DNA from: Dietzia sp. NCCP-2495
Lineage (GTDB): Bacteria; Actinomycetota; Actinomycetes; Mycobacteriales; Mycobacteriaceae
Length of the DNA: 64,000 bases
Assembly: GCF_026011735.1 (NCBI RefSeq)
Contig: NZ_BRVN01000013.1
Location: 1 to 64,000, forward strand
Reading direction: 5' to 3'
A model generated the notes under the pieces. That model searched no databases, had not been told where the DNA came from, and saw only the letters and a list, made by a program, of their open reading frames with translations. The position numbers were made by a program, and so were the translations under genes. Below, piece by piece: positions 1 to 11,660 of the stretch; position 1 is the stretch's first letter; the number at the start of each line of letters is the position of its first letter.

Positions 1-2
1 CA

Positions 3-40
3 CAGCAGCGGAAGGAACCCACCAGTTCCTTCCGCTGCTG
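3..40 (+). terminator. Perfect hairpin, probable terminator of the upstream gene
   Basis: A 16-bp perfect inverted repeat (3-18 with 25-40) encloses a 6-nt loop and is followed only by a short T stretch (gcattt). No coding region covers it, and it lies just before the first plus-strand gene. It most likely ends the transcript entering from the left, which by synteny would be tyrS or a neighbour; that upstream gene is outside the window. Confidence 0.75.
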
Positions 41-111
41 GCATTTCCACGTAATTGAACGGAAGAAGCCCGAAGCCGAATTGGCTTCCCATTGCACGTA
101 AGGTGAACGTC

Positions 112-1302
112 GTGAACGATGCCCGGTCAGAGAACGCAGACCAGAGCCCCCGCCGCGGAGATCGCGACGTCCCCCGCCGTGGCGACCGCGCCGGGAGTGG
201 AGGCCGCAGAGACAACAGCTCGTACGGGGAGCGCCGCGGTAAGCGCTACGACGGAAGCTCGCCGCGTCGCGGCGGAGACTCCGCAGCGAATGGTGAGCGT
301 CGGGATGGTGCCGGCCGGTCCGCCGGAGACGAGCGGGGCAATGACGGCGAGCGTGCCGGCGGTCGTTCGGGAGGTCGCTCCGCAGGAGGCGGCGGCTACC
401 GCAGTTCAGACCAGTCCCACGGCCGATCTGCTCAGCGCTCAGGAGGACCGCGACGTGCGTCGCGTCCGGGCGAGCGGGGCAGTGATGGCCGAGGTACGAA
501 CAGCCGGCGCGAAGGTTCGCGCGGCGACGGGGACCGTCGGAACGCTGGAGACAGGCGCAACGGGCCCGTTCGCAGAAGTGATGCTGACAGGCACGGAGCC
601 GGTCGTCCCAGGCAAGAGGTCCGTGCCGCCGCGCGTGCCGATGAACCGGCGCTTCCCGAGGACATCGAGGCCTCAGACCTCGACATGGAGATCCGTCGTG
701 ATCTGCGGAGCCTGGACAAGTCCAACGCGGAGATCGTGGCGAAGCACCTCGTCGCCGCGATGCACTTCGTCGACGAGGACCCCGAGCTGGCACTCGCTCA
801 CGGCCGGGCAGCGAAGAACCGTGCCGGTCGTATCGGCGTGGTCCGGGAGACCCTGGGCGTTCTGGCGTACCGTGCCGCCGAGTGGTCCGAGGCGCTCGGT
901 GAGCTTCGTGCCGCGCGCCGCATTTCCGGAGGCCCCGGCCTGCTGGCGATGATGGCGGATTGCGAGCGTGGACTCGAGCGGCCCCAACGTGCAATCGAAC
1001 TCGCCCGCGGGGACGAGTCGCGGATGCTCGAGGGGGAGGACCTCATCGAACTTCGCATCGTCGAGGCCGGAGCGCGCGTGGATATGGGCCAGCTCGACGC
1101 GGCACTGGTGACTCTCAAAGACGCCGGGTTGTCGGCAGACGCCACCGGTGAGGAAGCCGCGCGGCTGGACTACGCCTACGCCGAGGTGTTGCTGGCCGCG
1201 GGTCACAAGGCCGAGGCGATCGAGTGGTTCGGACATGCAGTCGAGGCGGACCCCGAACAGCTCACCGACGCAGAAGCGCGTCTTGCCGAGCTGGTGGACT
1301 GA
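112..1302 (+). CDS. Tetratricopeptide-type protein with a long RG/RD-rich disordered N-terminus
   Basis: The protein has two parts. Residues about 10-180 are low-complexity and rich in Arg, Gly, Asp and Ser, with RGD, RRGDR and GGRSGGRS-like motifs. Residues about 195-396 are helical with TPR-like Ala/Leu spacing (for example LAHGRAAKNRAG, ALGELRAARR, AIEWFGHAVEADP). By position it corresponds to the TPR protein Rv1691 upstream of the HAD phosphatase, but the RG-rich extension makes it considerably longer. I chose GTG 112, which has an AAGG at 100-103; an in-frame TTG at 55 has no ribosome site. TPR domains usually hold protein partners, and RG-rich tails often bind RNA; both are family knowledge, not shown here. 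Confidence 0.75.
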   Translation: MNDARSENADQSPRRGDRDVPRRGDRAGSGGRRDNSSYGERRGKRYDGSSPRRGGDSAANGERRDGAGRSAGDERGNDGERAGGRSGGRSAGGGGYRSSDQSHGRSAQRSGGPRRASRPGERGSDGRGTNSRREGSRGDGDRRNAGDRRNGPVRRSDADRHGAGRPRQEVRAAARADEPALPEDIEASDLDMEIRRDLRSLDKSNAEIVAKHLVAAMHFVDEDPELALAHGRAAKNRAGRIGVVRETLGVLAYRAAEWSEALGELRAARRISGGPGLLAMMADCERGLERPQRAIELARGDESRMLEGEDLIELRIVEAGARVDMGQLDAALVTLKDAGLSADATGEEAARLDYAYAEVLLAAGHKAEAIEWFGHAVEADPEQLTDAEARLAELVD

Positions 1303-1310
1303 ACAGCGTC

Positions 1311-2309
1311 GTGTCCATTTCCAGCCTTGCTACCGAGCACGATGCGCTACTCGTTGACCTCGACGGCACTCTGATCCGCGGTACCGAGCCCATCCCCGGG
1401 GTGTCTGCCGGGCTCGAGGCCTCGGGTCTTCCTGTTATTTTCGTGACAAACAACGCGAGCCGCGCTCCCGAGCAGACCGCCTCCCACCTCCGTGACATGG
1501 GTTTCTCCGCGGTCGCTGACCAGGTCATGACCAGCGCGCAGGCAGCCGTCGTGATGCTCGGCGATCACGTACCGGCCGGCTCCAGGATCCTCATCGTCGG
1601 CCACGACAGTTTTCGTGACCTCGTCAGGGATGCGGGATACGAGGTCGTGCTGTCGGCGGACAACAGGCCCGCTGCGGTCCTACAGGGGTTGTCGAGAGAG
1701 CTCACGTGGGCAGATCTCGCGGAGGGCTGTCTCGCGATTCGGGATGGTGTCCCGTGGATCGCCTCGAATACCGATGCGACCTTGCCGACAGAACGTGGGC
1801 TGCTCCCCGGAAACGGAGCCCTGGTCGCGGCGATGATGACCGCCACCGACCGTTCACCCGTGGTCGCGGGCAAGCCCGCGGCCGGGGTTCTCCTCGCCGC
1901 AGCCGCGCGGGTCGATTCCCGTCGGCCTCTAGTCGTGGGCGACCGTCTCGACACGGACATCGAGGGTGCCGTGGCCGCAGGGATGCCCTCACTGATGGTG
2001 CTGTCCGGTGTGCACGGCCCGTCGGATCTCCTCGCAGCGCCTCCGGCCAGGCGTGCAACCCACCTCGCCGACGACCTGACGGCGGTCAACGTTGCCGGGG
2101 AGGATTTTTCGATCGCGAACGCGCCGGCGCTCGTCGCGAGCGCTTCGGCCGATGCCCTGGTGGTGGAAGAGCTTCCCGACGGTCTCGTGGGCACGCCACT
2201 CGCACGGGCTGTGATCAGGCAGGGGTGGGAGCGCGGCGTGTCCCTCGTCGTGGCCGGGTCCGGGGCGGTGCGGTCCAGGCTCTCGGATGCGGGATTCACT
2301 GTCGACTAA
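1311..2309 (+). CDS. HAD-IIA family phosphatase (glycerol-3-phosphate phosphatase-like)
   Basis: This is a HAD-superfamily hydrolase of about 332 residues. Motif I is DLDGTL near residue 14, motif II lies in VIFVTNNASR, the motif III lysine is in VVAGKPAAGVL, and motif IV is VGDRLDTDIEGA. These are the hallmarks of the NagD/PGP subclass IIA. The orthologous slot in M. tuberculosis (Rv1692) is reported as a glycerol-3-phosphate phosphatase acting in phospholipid breakdown, so that substrate is inferred from synteny. After the HAD core a C-terminal extension of about 80 residues looks like a separate small domain. GTG 1311 is chosen because it starts just before the HAD motif; the open frame upstream overlaps the TPR gene. 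Confidence 0.88.
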   Translation: MSISSLATEHDALLVDLDGTLIRGTEPIPGVSAGLEASGLPVIFVTNNASRAPEQTASHLRDMGFSAVADQVMTSAQAAVVMLGDHVPAGSRILIVGHDSFRDLVRDAGYEVVLSADNRPAAVLQGLSRELTWADLAEGCLAIRDGVPWIASNTDATLPTERGLLPGNGALVAAMMTATDRSPVVAGKPAAGVLLAAAARVDSRRPLVVGDRLDTDIEGAVAAGMPSLMVLSGVHGPSDLLAAPPARRATHLADDLTAVNVAGEDFSIANAPALVASASADALVVEELPDGLVGTPLARAVIRQGWERGVSLVVAGSGAVRSRLSDAGFTVD

Positions 2310-2319
2310 CCTGGGCTCC

Positions 2320-2535
2320 GTGAGCACACCTAGACCGCATCCACTTCCGGGCCCCAAGGGACTCGATACCGACGAGCTGCGGGTGACCTTCGATGACCTC
2401 CTCGCGGATTCGGTCGGTGTCGCAGTGCCGGCGGTGGACGAGCCCGAGGCTGTGGGAGACGACCAGGTCGCCGCACTCGACGGGGCACACGAACTCCTCG
2501 CTCGAGCTCTCGCCTCTCTGGATACCCAGCACTGA
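2320..2535 (+). CDS. Small conserved protein of the tlyA operon (Rv1693-like)
   Basis: This acidic 71-residue protein starts at GTG 2320, 11 nt after the HAD gene, and its stop codon overlaps the tlyA start. It has no recognisable catalytic motif and no membrane segment; the C-terminal half (LDGAHELLARALASLD) should be an amphipathic helix. A small gene sits in the same slot in mycobacteria (Rv1693), which supports it being real. Function unknown. Confidence 0.7.
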   Translation: MSTPRPHPLPGPKGLDTDELRVTFDDLLADSVGVAVPAVDEPEAVGDDQVAALDGAHELLARALASLDTQH

Positions 2536-3353
2536 TGGTCGCCAAGCGAATCCGACTCGACGCGGAGCTCGTCCGCCGGAAGATGTGTGACAGCCGCGAG
2601 CGTGCCCGCGATCTCATCGCCCACGGCCGCGTGATCGTCAACGGTGTTGCGGCGACCAAACCCGCGACCCAGGTCGAACCGACCACCTCCATCGCGCTGA
2701 CCGCCTCGGATGAACCCGAATGGGCGTCGAGGGGTGCGCACAAGCTCGTCGGGGCACTGGACGCGTTCGACGTGGACGTAGACGGGCTGCGTTGTCTTGA
2801 TGCGGGGGCTTCGACCGGCGGATTTACAGATGTGCTCCTGTCGCGGGGAGCGAGGCGCGTCGAAGCCGTGGACGTCGGCTACGGACAGCTCGTGTGGCGG
2901 CTCCGGAACGACGAGCGGGTCGGCGTCTACGACAAGACGAACGTCCGTGCACTTGGACCCGAGGACATCGGCGGCGAGGTGGATCTCGTTGTCTCCGACC
3001 TGTCGTTCATCTCGCTCGCACTGGTACTCCCGGCGATGGCCCGGTGCGTGCGGCCGGGAGGGGACCTGCTGCCCATGGTCAAGCCCCAGTTCGAAGTGGG
3101 CAAGGACCGGGTCGGGCAGGGTGGCGTGGTTCGTGACCCGTCGCTTCGGATCGAGGCGGTGACCGCAGTGGCTCGTAAGGCTTCCGGACTCGGCCTACAG
3201 GTGAGGGGATGCGTGGCCAGTCCCTTGCCGGGACCGTCGGGGAACGTCGAGTACTTTCTGCACCTGCGCAGAGTCGACGACGCGACACCCGGTGGCCTCG
3301 ATCATGACGCCGAGGCCGCGATACGGACCGCGGTGGAAGAAGGGCCTCAATGA
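2535..3353 (+). CDS. tlyA: 16S/23S rRNA (cytidine-2'-O)-methyltransferase TlyA
   Basis: TlyA 2'-O-methylates cytidines in 16S and 23S rRNA, using SAM, and its loss gives capreomycin resistance in mycobacteria. The protein (272 aa) has an N-terminal S4 RNA-binding domain (about 4-62, with RLDAELVRRKMCDSRERA) and an FtsJ-like Rossmann methyltransferase domain. The SAM loop is LDAGASTGGFTDVLL, preceded by the conserved SRGAHKL and followed by DLVVSDLSFISL and MVKPQFEVGK. Length and motif order are normal for the family. The ATG overlaps the preceding stop codon, and the gene overlaps the NAD kinase start by 4 nt, implying coupled translation. Confidence 0.95.
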   Translation: MVAKRIRLDAELVRRKMCDSRERARDLIAHGRVIVNGVAATKPATQVEPTTSIALTASDEPEWASRGAHKLVGALDAFDVDVDGLRCLDAGASTGGFTDVLLSRGARRVEAVDVGYGQLVWRLRNDERVGVYDKTNVRALGPEDIGGEVDLVVSDLSFISLALVLPAMARCVRPGGDLLPMVKPQFEVGKDRVGQGGVVRDPSLRIEAVTAVARKASGLGLQVRGCVASPLPGPSGNVEYFLHLRRVDDATPGGLDHDAEAAIRTAVEEGPQ

Positions 3354-4276
3354 CTGACACTGTTCCGACTCAACAGCGACGTATCCTGCTCGTCCCCAAC
3401 GTCGGCAGGCCCGAAATCGTGGCCAAGGTCGAGCGGGTCGTCCAGGCGTGCTCCAGCTACGCCATCGCCGTCCGAATGCTCGAGGACACCGGAGTCGTCG
3501 TCGACGAATCGCTGCCCGTGGAGACGGTGCCCGACCTACCCGACGCCGCCGACGGCTGCGAGCTCGTCCTGGTGTTGGGCGGCGACGGAACGTTTCTGCG
3601 CGCATGCCAGTACGCCACGTCGGCGGACGTCCCGGTTCTCGGGGTCAACCTCGGCCACATCGGCTTCCTCGCGGAATCCGAGGTCGACTCGCTCAGCGCG
3701 GTTGTCGAACAGATCGCGCATCGCGACTACCGGGTGGTCGAGAGGATGACCGTCGAGGCGACCGTCATCCACGGCGAGAAGCGTCTCGGCCACGACTGGG
3801 CGCTCAACGAGGTGAGCATCGAGAAGGTCTCGCGCCAGGGGGTCCTGCAGGCCTCCGTTGAGATCGACGGACGGCCGGTGAGTGACTACGGATGTGACGG
3901 GATGCTCGTGTCGACGCCCACAGGGTCGACCGCGTACGCGTTCTCCGCGGGAGGACCGATCGTCTGGCCCGAGCTCGATGCGATCCTGGTGGTCCCGAAC
4001 AACGCGCACGCGCTCTTCGCCCGCCCCATGGTCGTGGCACCCACCTCGAGGGTCGCCGTGGAGACCGGTGTGGACTCGGGGCCGTCCGTGGTGGTGCTCG
4101 ACGGTCGTCGCGTGATCGACGCGCCCGCGGGGAGCCGCGTCGAGGTGATCCGCGGATCGAGGCCGGTCAAGTGGGTCAGACTGGACGACTCGCCGTTCAC
4201 GGACCGGCTCGTGACCAAGTTCGAGTTGCCGGTCACGGGATGGCGCGGACGATCAGGTGTCCGTCCCCTCGCCTAG
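3350..4276 (+). CDS. nadK: NAD kinase (NadK/PpnK)
   Basis: NadK phosphorylates NAD to NADP with ATP or polyphosphate. The 308-residue protein carries the signature GGDGTFLRA, the NE motif in WALNEVSIEK, and TPTGSTAYAFSAGGPIVWP, all in the right order. The start ATGA overlaps the tlyA stop. The tlyA-nadK-recN order is conserved across Mycobacteriales. Actinobacterial enzymes of this type commonly accept polyphosphate, which would fit a polyphosphate glucokinase elsewhere in the window, but the phosphate donor cannot be read from the sequence. Confidence 0.95.
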   Translation: MTDTVPTQQRRILLVPNVGRPEIVAKVERVVQACSSYAIAVRMLEDTGVVVDESLPVETVPDLPDAADGCELVLVLGGDGTFLRACQYATSADVPVLGVNLGHIGFLAESEVDSLSAVVEQIAHRDYRVVERMTVEATVIHGEKRLGHDWALNEVSIEKVSRQGVLQASVEIDGRPVSDYGCDGMLVSTPTGSTAYAFSAGGPIVWPELDAILVVPNNAHALFARPMVVAPTSRVAVETGVDSGPSVVVLDGRRVIDAPAGSRVEVIRGSRPVKWVRLDDSPFTDRLVTKFELPVTGWRGRSGVRPLA

Positions 4277-4285
4277 GGTGGGACC

Positions 4286-6046
4286 GTGCTCACCGAACTC
4301 CGGATCAGTGGCCTCGGCGTCATCGACGAGGCCATAGCCGACTTCTCACCAGGACTGTCCGTGCTCACCGGCGAGACCGGCGCGGGAAAGACGATGGTGG
4401 TCACCGGACTGAGGCTGTTGGCGGGCGGACGAGCGGATCCGGGTCGCGTACGCCGGGGAGCGGACCGGGCACTCGTCGAGGGGCGATTCGATCTCACCAC
4501 CGCCGCCACGGTCGACGAATCCCATCGTCGGGAACTCGATGAACTCCTCGAGGACGCGGATGCCGAACTCGACGAGGACGGCAGCGTGATTGCCGTTCGA
4601 CGGGTGGGCGCGGACGGTCGGTCCCGCGCCAGGCTCGGAGGTCGATCAGTCCCGGCGGGAACGCTGGCACGGTTCTGCGCTCCGGTGCTGGCGGTCCACG
4701 GGCAGAATGATCAGTTGCGACTGCTCCGGGCCGACCATCAGCGCGACGCGGTCGACACGCACGGCGGAGACGAGGCCCGGGCTGCGCTGGACGCCTACCG
4801 TTCCACCTTCCGGCAGTGGCGGGAGGCCGCGGCGTCGCTCGCCGAGCGCACCGGACGGGCTCGCGAGCTGGCCCGGGAAGCCGACCTCCTCCGCTTGGGC
4901 CTCGAAGAGATCGACGCACTCGATCCGCACCCCGGTGAAGAGGAGGAACTCGACGCACGGATCCGGCGGCTGACCGATTCCGAGGAACTGCGCGAGGTCG
5001 CCGGGCAGGCACACGAGGCACTGACGGGCGACGGTGAGTCGACCGATCCACTCGTCGGGGTGCTCGACCAGTTACGCCAGAGGCTCTCCGGCGCCGGCGA
5101 TCCCGACCTGGACCCCATCGCCACCTCGTTCGGCCAGGCGATCGCCGCACTGGGAGACGCGGCGACGGAGCTCGGGCTCTACCTCGCCGAACTCCCCGTC
5201 GATGCGGCTGACCTGGATGCGGCACTCGAGCGTAGGCACGACCTGCGGACTCTCACGCGCAAGTACGGCACGGATGTCGACGACGTGATCGCTTGGGCAG
5301 AGAAGGCGCGGGTCCGCCTGACCGAGGTCGACACCTCCGATTCCGCGGTAGCGGAACTCGAGGCGACGGTGGCGCGGCTCGCAGCCGAACTCGAGGACAG
5401 GGGAGCGGCGCTCACCGAGATCCGCCGGGCCGCCGGTGCCGACCTCGCGGATCGCGTGTCCGCCGAGCTGGCGGAGTTGTCGATGGGTGGTGCACGACTC
5501 GCCGTCAAGGTCACCCCCTCCGGTGACGGACTGTCGGGGGCGACGGAGTCGGGACTCGACGAGGTGAGCCTGGAACTGGACGGACCGTCCGGGGCGGTTC
5601 CACTGGGCAAGGGGGCGTCCGGTGGTGAGTTGTCCCGCGTGATGCTCGCACTCGAGGTGGTCCTCGCCGAACGCTCCGGGGGTGGGACCCTGGTGTTTGA
5701 CGAGGTGGACGCCGGGGTCGGCGGCCGTGCGGCGTTGAGTATCGGAAAGCGCCTGGCCACGCTGGCCCGGACGCACCAGGTGATCGCCGTGACCCACCTC
5801 GCGCAGGTCGCCGCATACGCGGACACGCATCTCGTGGTGCACAAGGGGACCGACGCGGGTGCGGCGGAGAACGGCGGCGGAGGTGCCGTGGTCTCCGGGG
5901 TGCGGGCAGTTGCGGACACCGACCGTGTCACCGAGCTCGCGAGGATGCTCGCGGGTCTGGACGACACGGACACCGGCCTCGCCCACGCGCGCGAGCTCCT
6001 GGACACGGCCCAACGGCAGAAGTCTCAAGCTCAACTCGACCGTTAG
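4286..6046 (+). CDS. recN: DNA repair protein RecN
   Basis: RecN is an SMC-like ATPase involved in double-strand-break repair. This 586-residue copy has Walker A GETGAGKT near residue 30, a central region rich in Glu/Ala/Arg/Leu expected to be coiled coil (about 150-370), the ABC signature GASGGELSRVMLALE and Walker B LVFDEVDAGVGG. A late D-loop/H-region sits at HQVIAVTHLAQVAA. GTG 4286 is 9 nt after nadK with an AGGGTGGG ribosome site. Length is typical. Confidence 0.95.
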   Translation: MLTELRISGLGVIDEAIADFSPGLSVLTGETGAGKTMVVTGLRLLAGGRADPGRVRRGADRALVEGRFDLTTAATVDESHRRELDELLEDADAELDEDGSVIAVRRVGADGRSRARLGGRSVPAGTLARFCAPVLAVHGQNDQLRLLRADHQRDAVDTHGGDEARAALDAYRSTFRQWREAAASLAERTGRARELAREADLLRLGLEEIDALDPHPGEEEELDARIRRLTDSEELREVAGQAHEALTGDGESTDPLVGVLDQLRQRLSGAGDPDLDPIATSFGQAIAALGDAATELGLYLAELPVDAADLDAALERRHDLRTLTRKYGTDVDDVIAWAEKARVRLTEVDTSDSAVAELEATVARLAAELEDRGAALTEIRRAAGADLADRVSAELAELSMGGARLAVKVTPSGDGLSGATESGLDEVSLELDGPSGAVPLGKGASGGELSRVMLALEVVLAERSGGGTLVFDEVDAGVGGRAALSIGKRLATLARTHQVIAVTHLAQVAAYADTHLVVHKGTDAGAAENGGGGAVVSGVRAVADTDRVTELARMLAGLDDTDTGLAHARELLDTAQRQKSQAQLDR

Positions 6047-6105
6047 GGCGACACGCCGGGTCTACCTCCGTCGATGCGTGAATGACACGCGTGATACTCC
6101 TGTGC

Positions 6106-7274
6106 ATGAAGATGTCGGGTCTGCTCAATCGTCGTTCCACCGACCTCGCCGGAGTGCTCGGCGCCGTCCGTCAGATCCCCGCGGGGTCTGCGGTCCCCAA
6201 GAAGCTCGGGCCCAAGGACGTGGCGGTGCTCGATCTCAACCGCACGTCCGCCGAGGTCGCCCGCGCCGTGGTCGCCGCCGAGGTGGCCGCAGTCGTCCAC
6301 GTGCCCCGGCACGGGGAGACGATGCTGCCGCGTGCGGCGTACCGCATCCTCGCCGAGTCGACGATCCCGGTCATCGAGGACGCCGACCTGTCGACGGTCG
6401 AGGACGGCACCCGGGTCCGCATCGACGAGGGCGTTGTGTACGCGCAGAAGTCCGATGACGAGCTCGCCAGAGGTCGCGAAGCCGATTCGGCCACCCTCGT
6501 GTCAGAGGTCGACTCCGCCGAGAGCGCCTACGTCGAGTCGGCGCTGGCGCACCTCGCCAACGCCACCGAGTTCCTCAGCATCGAGCACCAGTTGCTGCTC
6601 GACGGCGAGGGCCTGCCGGAACTCGACATCGAGTTCGCGGACCGCCACGTCGTGGTGGTGACCGCCGACGAGGGCTCGGCAGAGCAGCTCGCCGATCTCA
6701 AGCCATTCATCCGCGAGTACCGCCCCGTCCTGGTGGGCGTGGACGCCGGTGCCGAGTACCTGCGCGCGGCCCGGCTCAGCGCCGACGTCGTTGTCGCCAC
6801 CCCCACGTCGGTCGCCGACGAGGTCCTCACCGACGGCGCGGTTCTCGTCGTCCCGGCGGACCGGGATGGCCGGGCCGAGGGCCTGGACCGGATCACGGAG
6901 CTGGGCGTGGGCGCCACGACCTTCCCCGCGGCGGCGACCGCGCGTGACATGGCACTCCTGCTCGCCTTCCACGGCGGCGCCGAGATGATCGTCGCCACCG
7001 GCCGGACCCGCGGACTCGAAAACGCTTTCAGCGCGGACGCGACGCCGTCGTCGACCATGGTCGACACCACCGTCGCCTCGCGCCTGGTCTCGGCCGAGGC
7101 GTGCTCGACCCTGTACCGCTCGCGTGGTGCCGGGATCGGGCTGGCACTGGTCGTTCTGGCCGCGCTGCTGGCCGTCGCTGCCGTTGTCGTGGCCCGCGAT
7201 TCCGCCCAGGAACTGCTCGTCTGGGCCGTGGAGGCCTGGAACACCTTCGCCTTGTGGGTCCAGGGATTTTTCAA

Positions 7275-7278
<4 letters not shown>
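6106..7278 (+). CDS. steA: SteA-like cytokinetic-ring/envelope protein
   Basis: This 390-residue protein begins MKMSGLL, the same start as Rv1697/SteA of mycobacteria and corynebacteria; ATG 6106 is preferred over ATG 6082 for that reason. It resembles the thiamin pyrophosphokinase fold family (VAVLDLNRTSAEVARA; KPFIREYRPVLVGVDAGAEYL; GVGATTFPAAATARDMALLL). A single hydrophobic segment near residues 340-365 is followed by a short Trp-rich tail, placing most of the protein in the cytoplasm. In Corynebacterium SteA works with SteB at the division site; here the following gene is the MctB/SteB-type protein, overlapping by 4 nt. Confidence 0.85.
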
Positions 7279-10050
<2,772 letters not shown>

Positions 10051-10053
10051 GCC

Positions 10054-10623
10054 GTGTCGCCCTCCGGTGCCCCCGGTTCGCATGACTACCGGACCATCTC
10101 CAGTCGAGAGATCTTCGACGGCCGGATCGTCCGACTGCGCATCGACACACTGACGATGCCGGACGGGGGCACCGCGGACCGCGAGATCTGCGGTCACGAC
10201 GACGCCGTGGCCGTGGTGGCCGTGGACTCCGAGAACCAGATCGTCCTGGTCCGTCAGTACCGGCACGCCGTGGGGGAGCGCCTGTGGGAGCTGCCGGCGG
10301 GCCTGTGCGACGTCGACGGCGAGCGCCCGCTCGAGACCGGGCGCAGGGAACTGCTCGAGGAGACCGGGTTCGAGGCGACCGACTGGCGGGATGTGGTGGA
10401 GATCGTCCCGTCCCCGGGCTTTAGCACGGAGCGCGTCCACATCTATCTGGCGACCGGACTGCGCGAGGTCGGGCGACCGGAGGCGACGCACGAGGAGGCG
10501 GACATGGAGATCGTCCGAATCCCGTTCGACGAGGCCGTCGACGCCGTGCTCGACGGCCGGATCGTCAACGGGATCGCGGTGTCGGGGATCCTCGCGGCCC
10601 GGGCGTTGCTCGCCCGGGACTGA
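10054..10623 (+). CDS. NUDIX hydrolase, ADP-ribose pyrophosphatase type
   Basis: The 189-residue protein contains a NUDIX box starting at GLCDVDGERP and ending RRELLEETGFEA, preceded by WELPAG, and a downstream ELVEE-like helix. In this position the M. tuberculosis homologue Rv1700 is an ADP-ribose pyrophosphatase that cleaves ADP-ribose to AMP and ribose-5-phosphate. It starts with GTG 3 nt after the pyrG stop. Substrate is inferred from synteny and the WELPAG motif. Confidence 0.88.
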   Translation: MSPSGAPGSHDYRTISSREIFDGRIVRLRIDTLTMPDGGTADREICGHDDAVAVVAVDSENQIVLVRQYRHAVGERLWELPAGLCDVDGERPLETGRRELLEETGFEATDWRDVVEIVPSPGFSTERVHIYLATGLREVGRPEATHEEADMEIVRIPFDEAVDAVLDGRIVNGIAVSGILAARALLARD

Positions 10624-10641
10624 TCGCGGGACCAGTCGGAC

Positions 10642-11607
10642 ATGGCCGGAGACGCCGGTGTCGAGACCGCGATCCGCGGCTACCTGGACCACCTCGCCGT
10701 CGAACGTGGCGCGTCGCCCCACACCCTCGCCGCCTACCGCCGTGACCTGGACCGGTACCGCCGTCATCTCTCCTCGGTGGGGGTGACGGACCTCGCCGCG
10801 GTGAGCGAGTCACACGTCGAGGGGTTCCGCGTCGCGTTGTCGACAGCGGACCCGGAGGCGGGACGCGAGGCGCTCGCCTCCAGCTCGGTCGCCAGGTCCC
10901 TGGCGGCGGTCCGGGGACTGCACCGGTTCCTCACCCGTGACGGGGTCACCGCTGTCGACGCGGCTGCGGCGGTGACCCCGCCGAGTCCCGCGAAGCGGCT
11001 GCCCAAGGCCGTTCCGGTCGACCGGATGATCGCGATGATCGAGGCCGCCGGGGGGACCGAAACGGACACCGAGCCCGCCCGGCTCCGGGACCGGGCCATG
11101 CTCGAGTTGCTGTACGCCTCCGGTGCGCGTGCCGCCGAACTCATCGGCCTCGACGTGGACGATCTCGAGGGGCTCGACCAGCCTGGTGGCGGTTCGGTGA
11201 TCCTGCGCGGTAAGGGCGGCAAGGAGCGGATCGTGCCGCTGGGCCGCCCTGCCTGCGACGCGGTGGCCGCCTACCTCGTGCGCGCTCGACCGGCACTGTC
11301 GGTCAAGGGCGGCTCGGGCAAGGGCGGCCCGGCGCTGTTCCTCAACGCCCGTGGTGGCAGGTTGACGCGCCAGACGCTGTGGAACGTGGTGACCACCGCG
11401 GCCCGGCGCGCGGGGCTGGAGGGGGAGGTCTCGCCGCACTCGTTCCGACATTCGTTCGCGACCCATCTCCTCGACGGCGGGGCGGACATTCGGGTGGTCC
11501 AGGAACTGCTCGGGCACTCCTCGGTCACCACGACCCAGATCTACACACTCGTCACCGTCGACACGCTCCGCGAGGTCTGGGCCGAGTGTCACCCCCGGGC
11601 ACGGTAA
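10642..11607 (+). CDS. xerD: Tyrosine recombinase XerD
   Basis: XerD resolves chromosome dimers at dif together with XerC and FtsK. The protein has the N-terminal SAM-like core-binding domain (about 8-105) and a C-terminal catalytic domain. Visible catalytic residues are Arg in LYASGARAAEL (about R163), Lys in LRGKGGKERIVPL, HSFRHSFATHLL, and His/Tyr in LLGHSSVTTTQIYT. Length (321 aa) is a little longer than the usual ~300, through the Gly/Lys-rich insert ALSVKGGSGKGGPALF. It is not flanked by repeats or cargo, so it is the housekeeping recombinase rather than a mobile-element integrase. Confidence 0.93.
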   Translation: MAGDAGVETAIRGYLDHLAVERGASPHTLAAYRRDLDRYRRHLSSVGVTDLAAVSESHVEGFRVALSTADPEAGREALASSSVARSLAAVRGLHRFLTRDGVTAVDAAAAVTPPSPAKRLPKAVPVDRMIAMIEAAGGTETDTEPARLRDRAMLELLYASGARAAELIGLDVDDLEGLDQPGGGSVILRGKGGKERIVPLGRPACDAVAAYLVRARPALSVKGGSGKGGPALFLNARGGRLTRQTLWNVVTTAARRAGLEGEVSPHSFRHSFATHLLDGGADIRVVQELLGHSSVTTTQIYTLVTVDTLREVWAECHPRAR

Positions 11608-11660
11608 CGTTGCCGGGGATACGGCCCGGGCGCGGGTGAAGGCGACGAGAGGAGACGCGG

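Noticed and set aside
10642-11607. Tyrosine recombinase considered as an integrase of a genomic island
   Set aside because: It has full-length XerD architecture, sits in a conserved core operon and has no att-like repeats or cargo around it; the nearest tRNA is 6 kb away with intact flanks.
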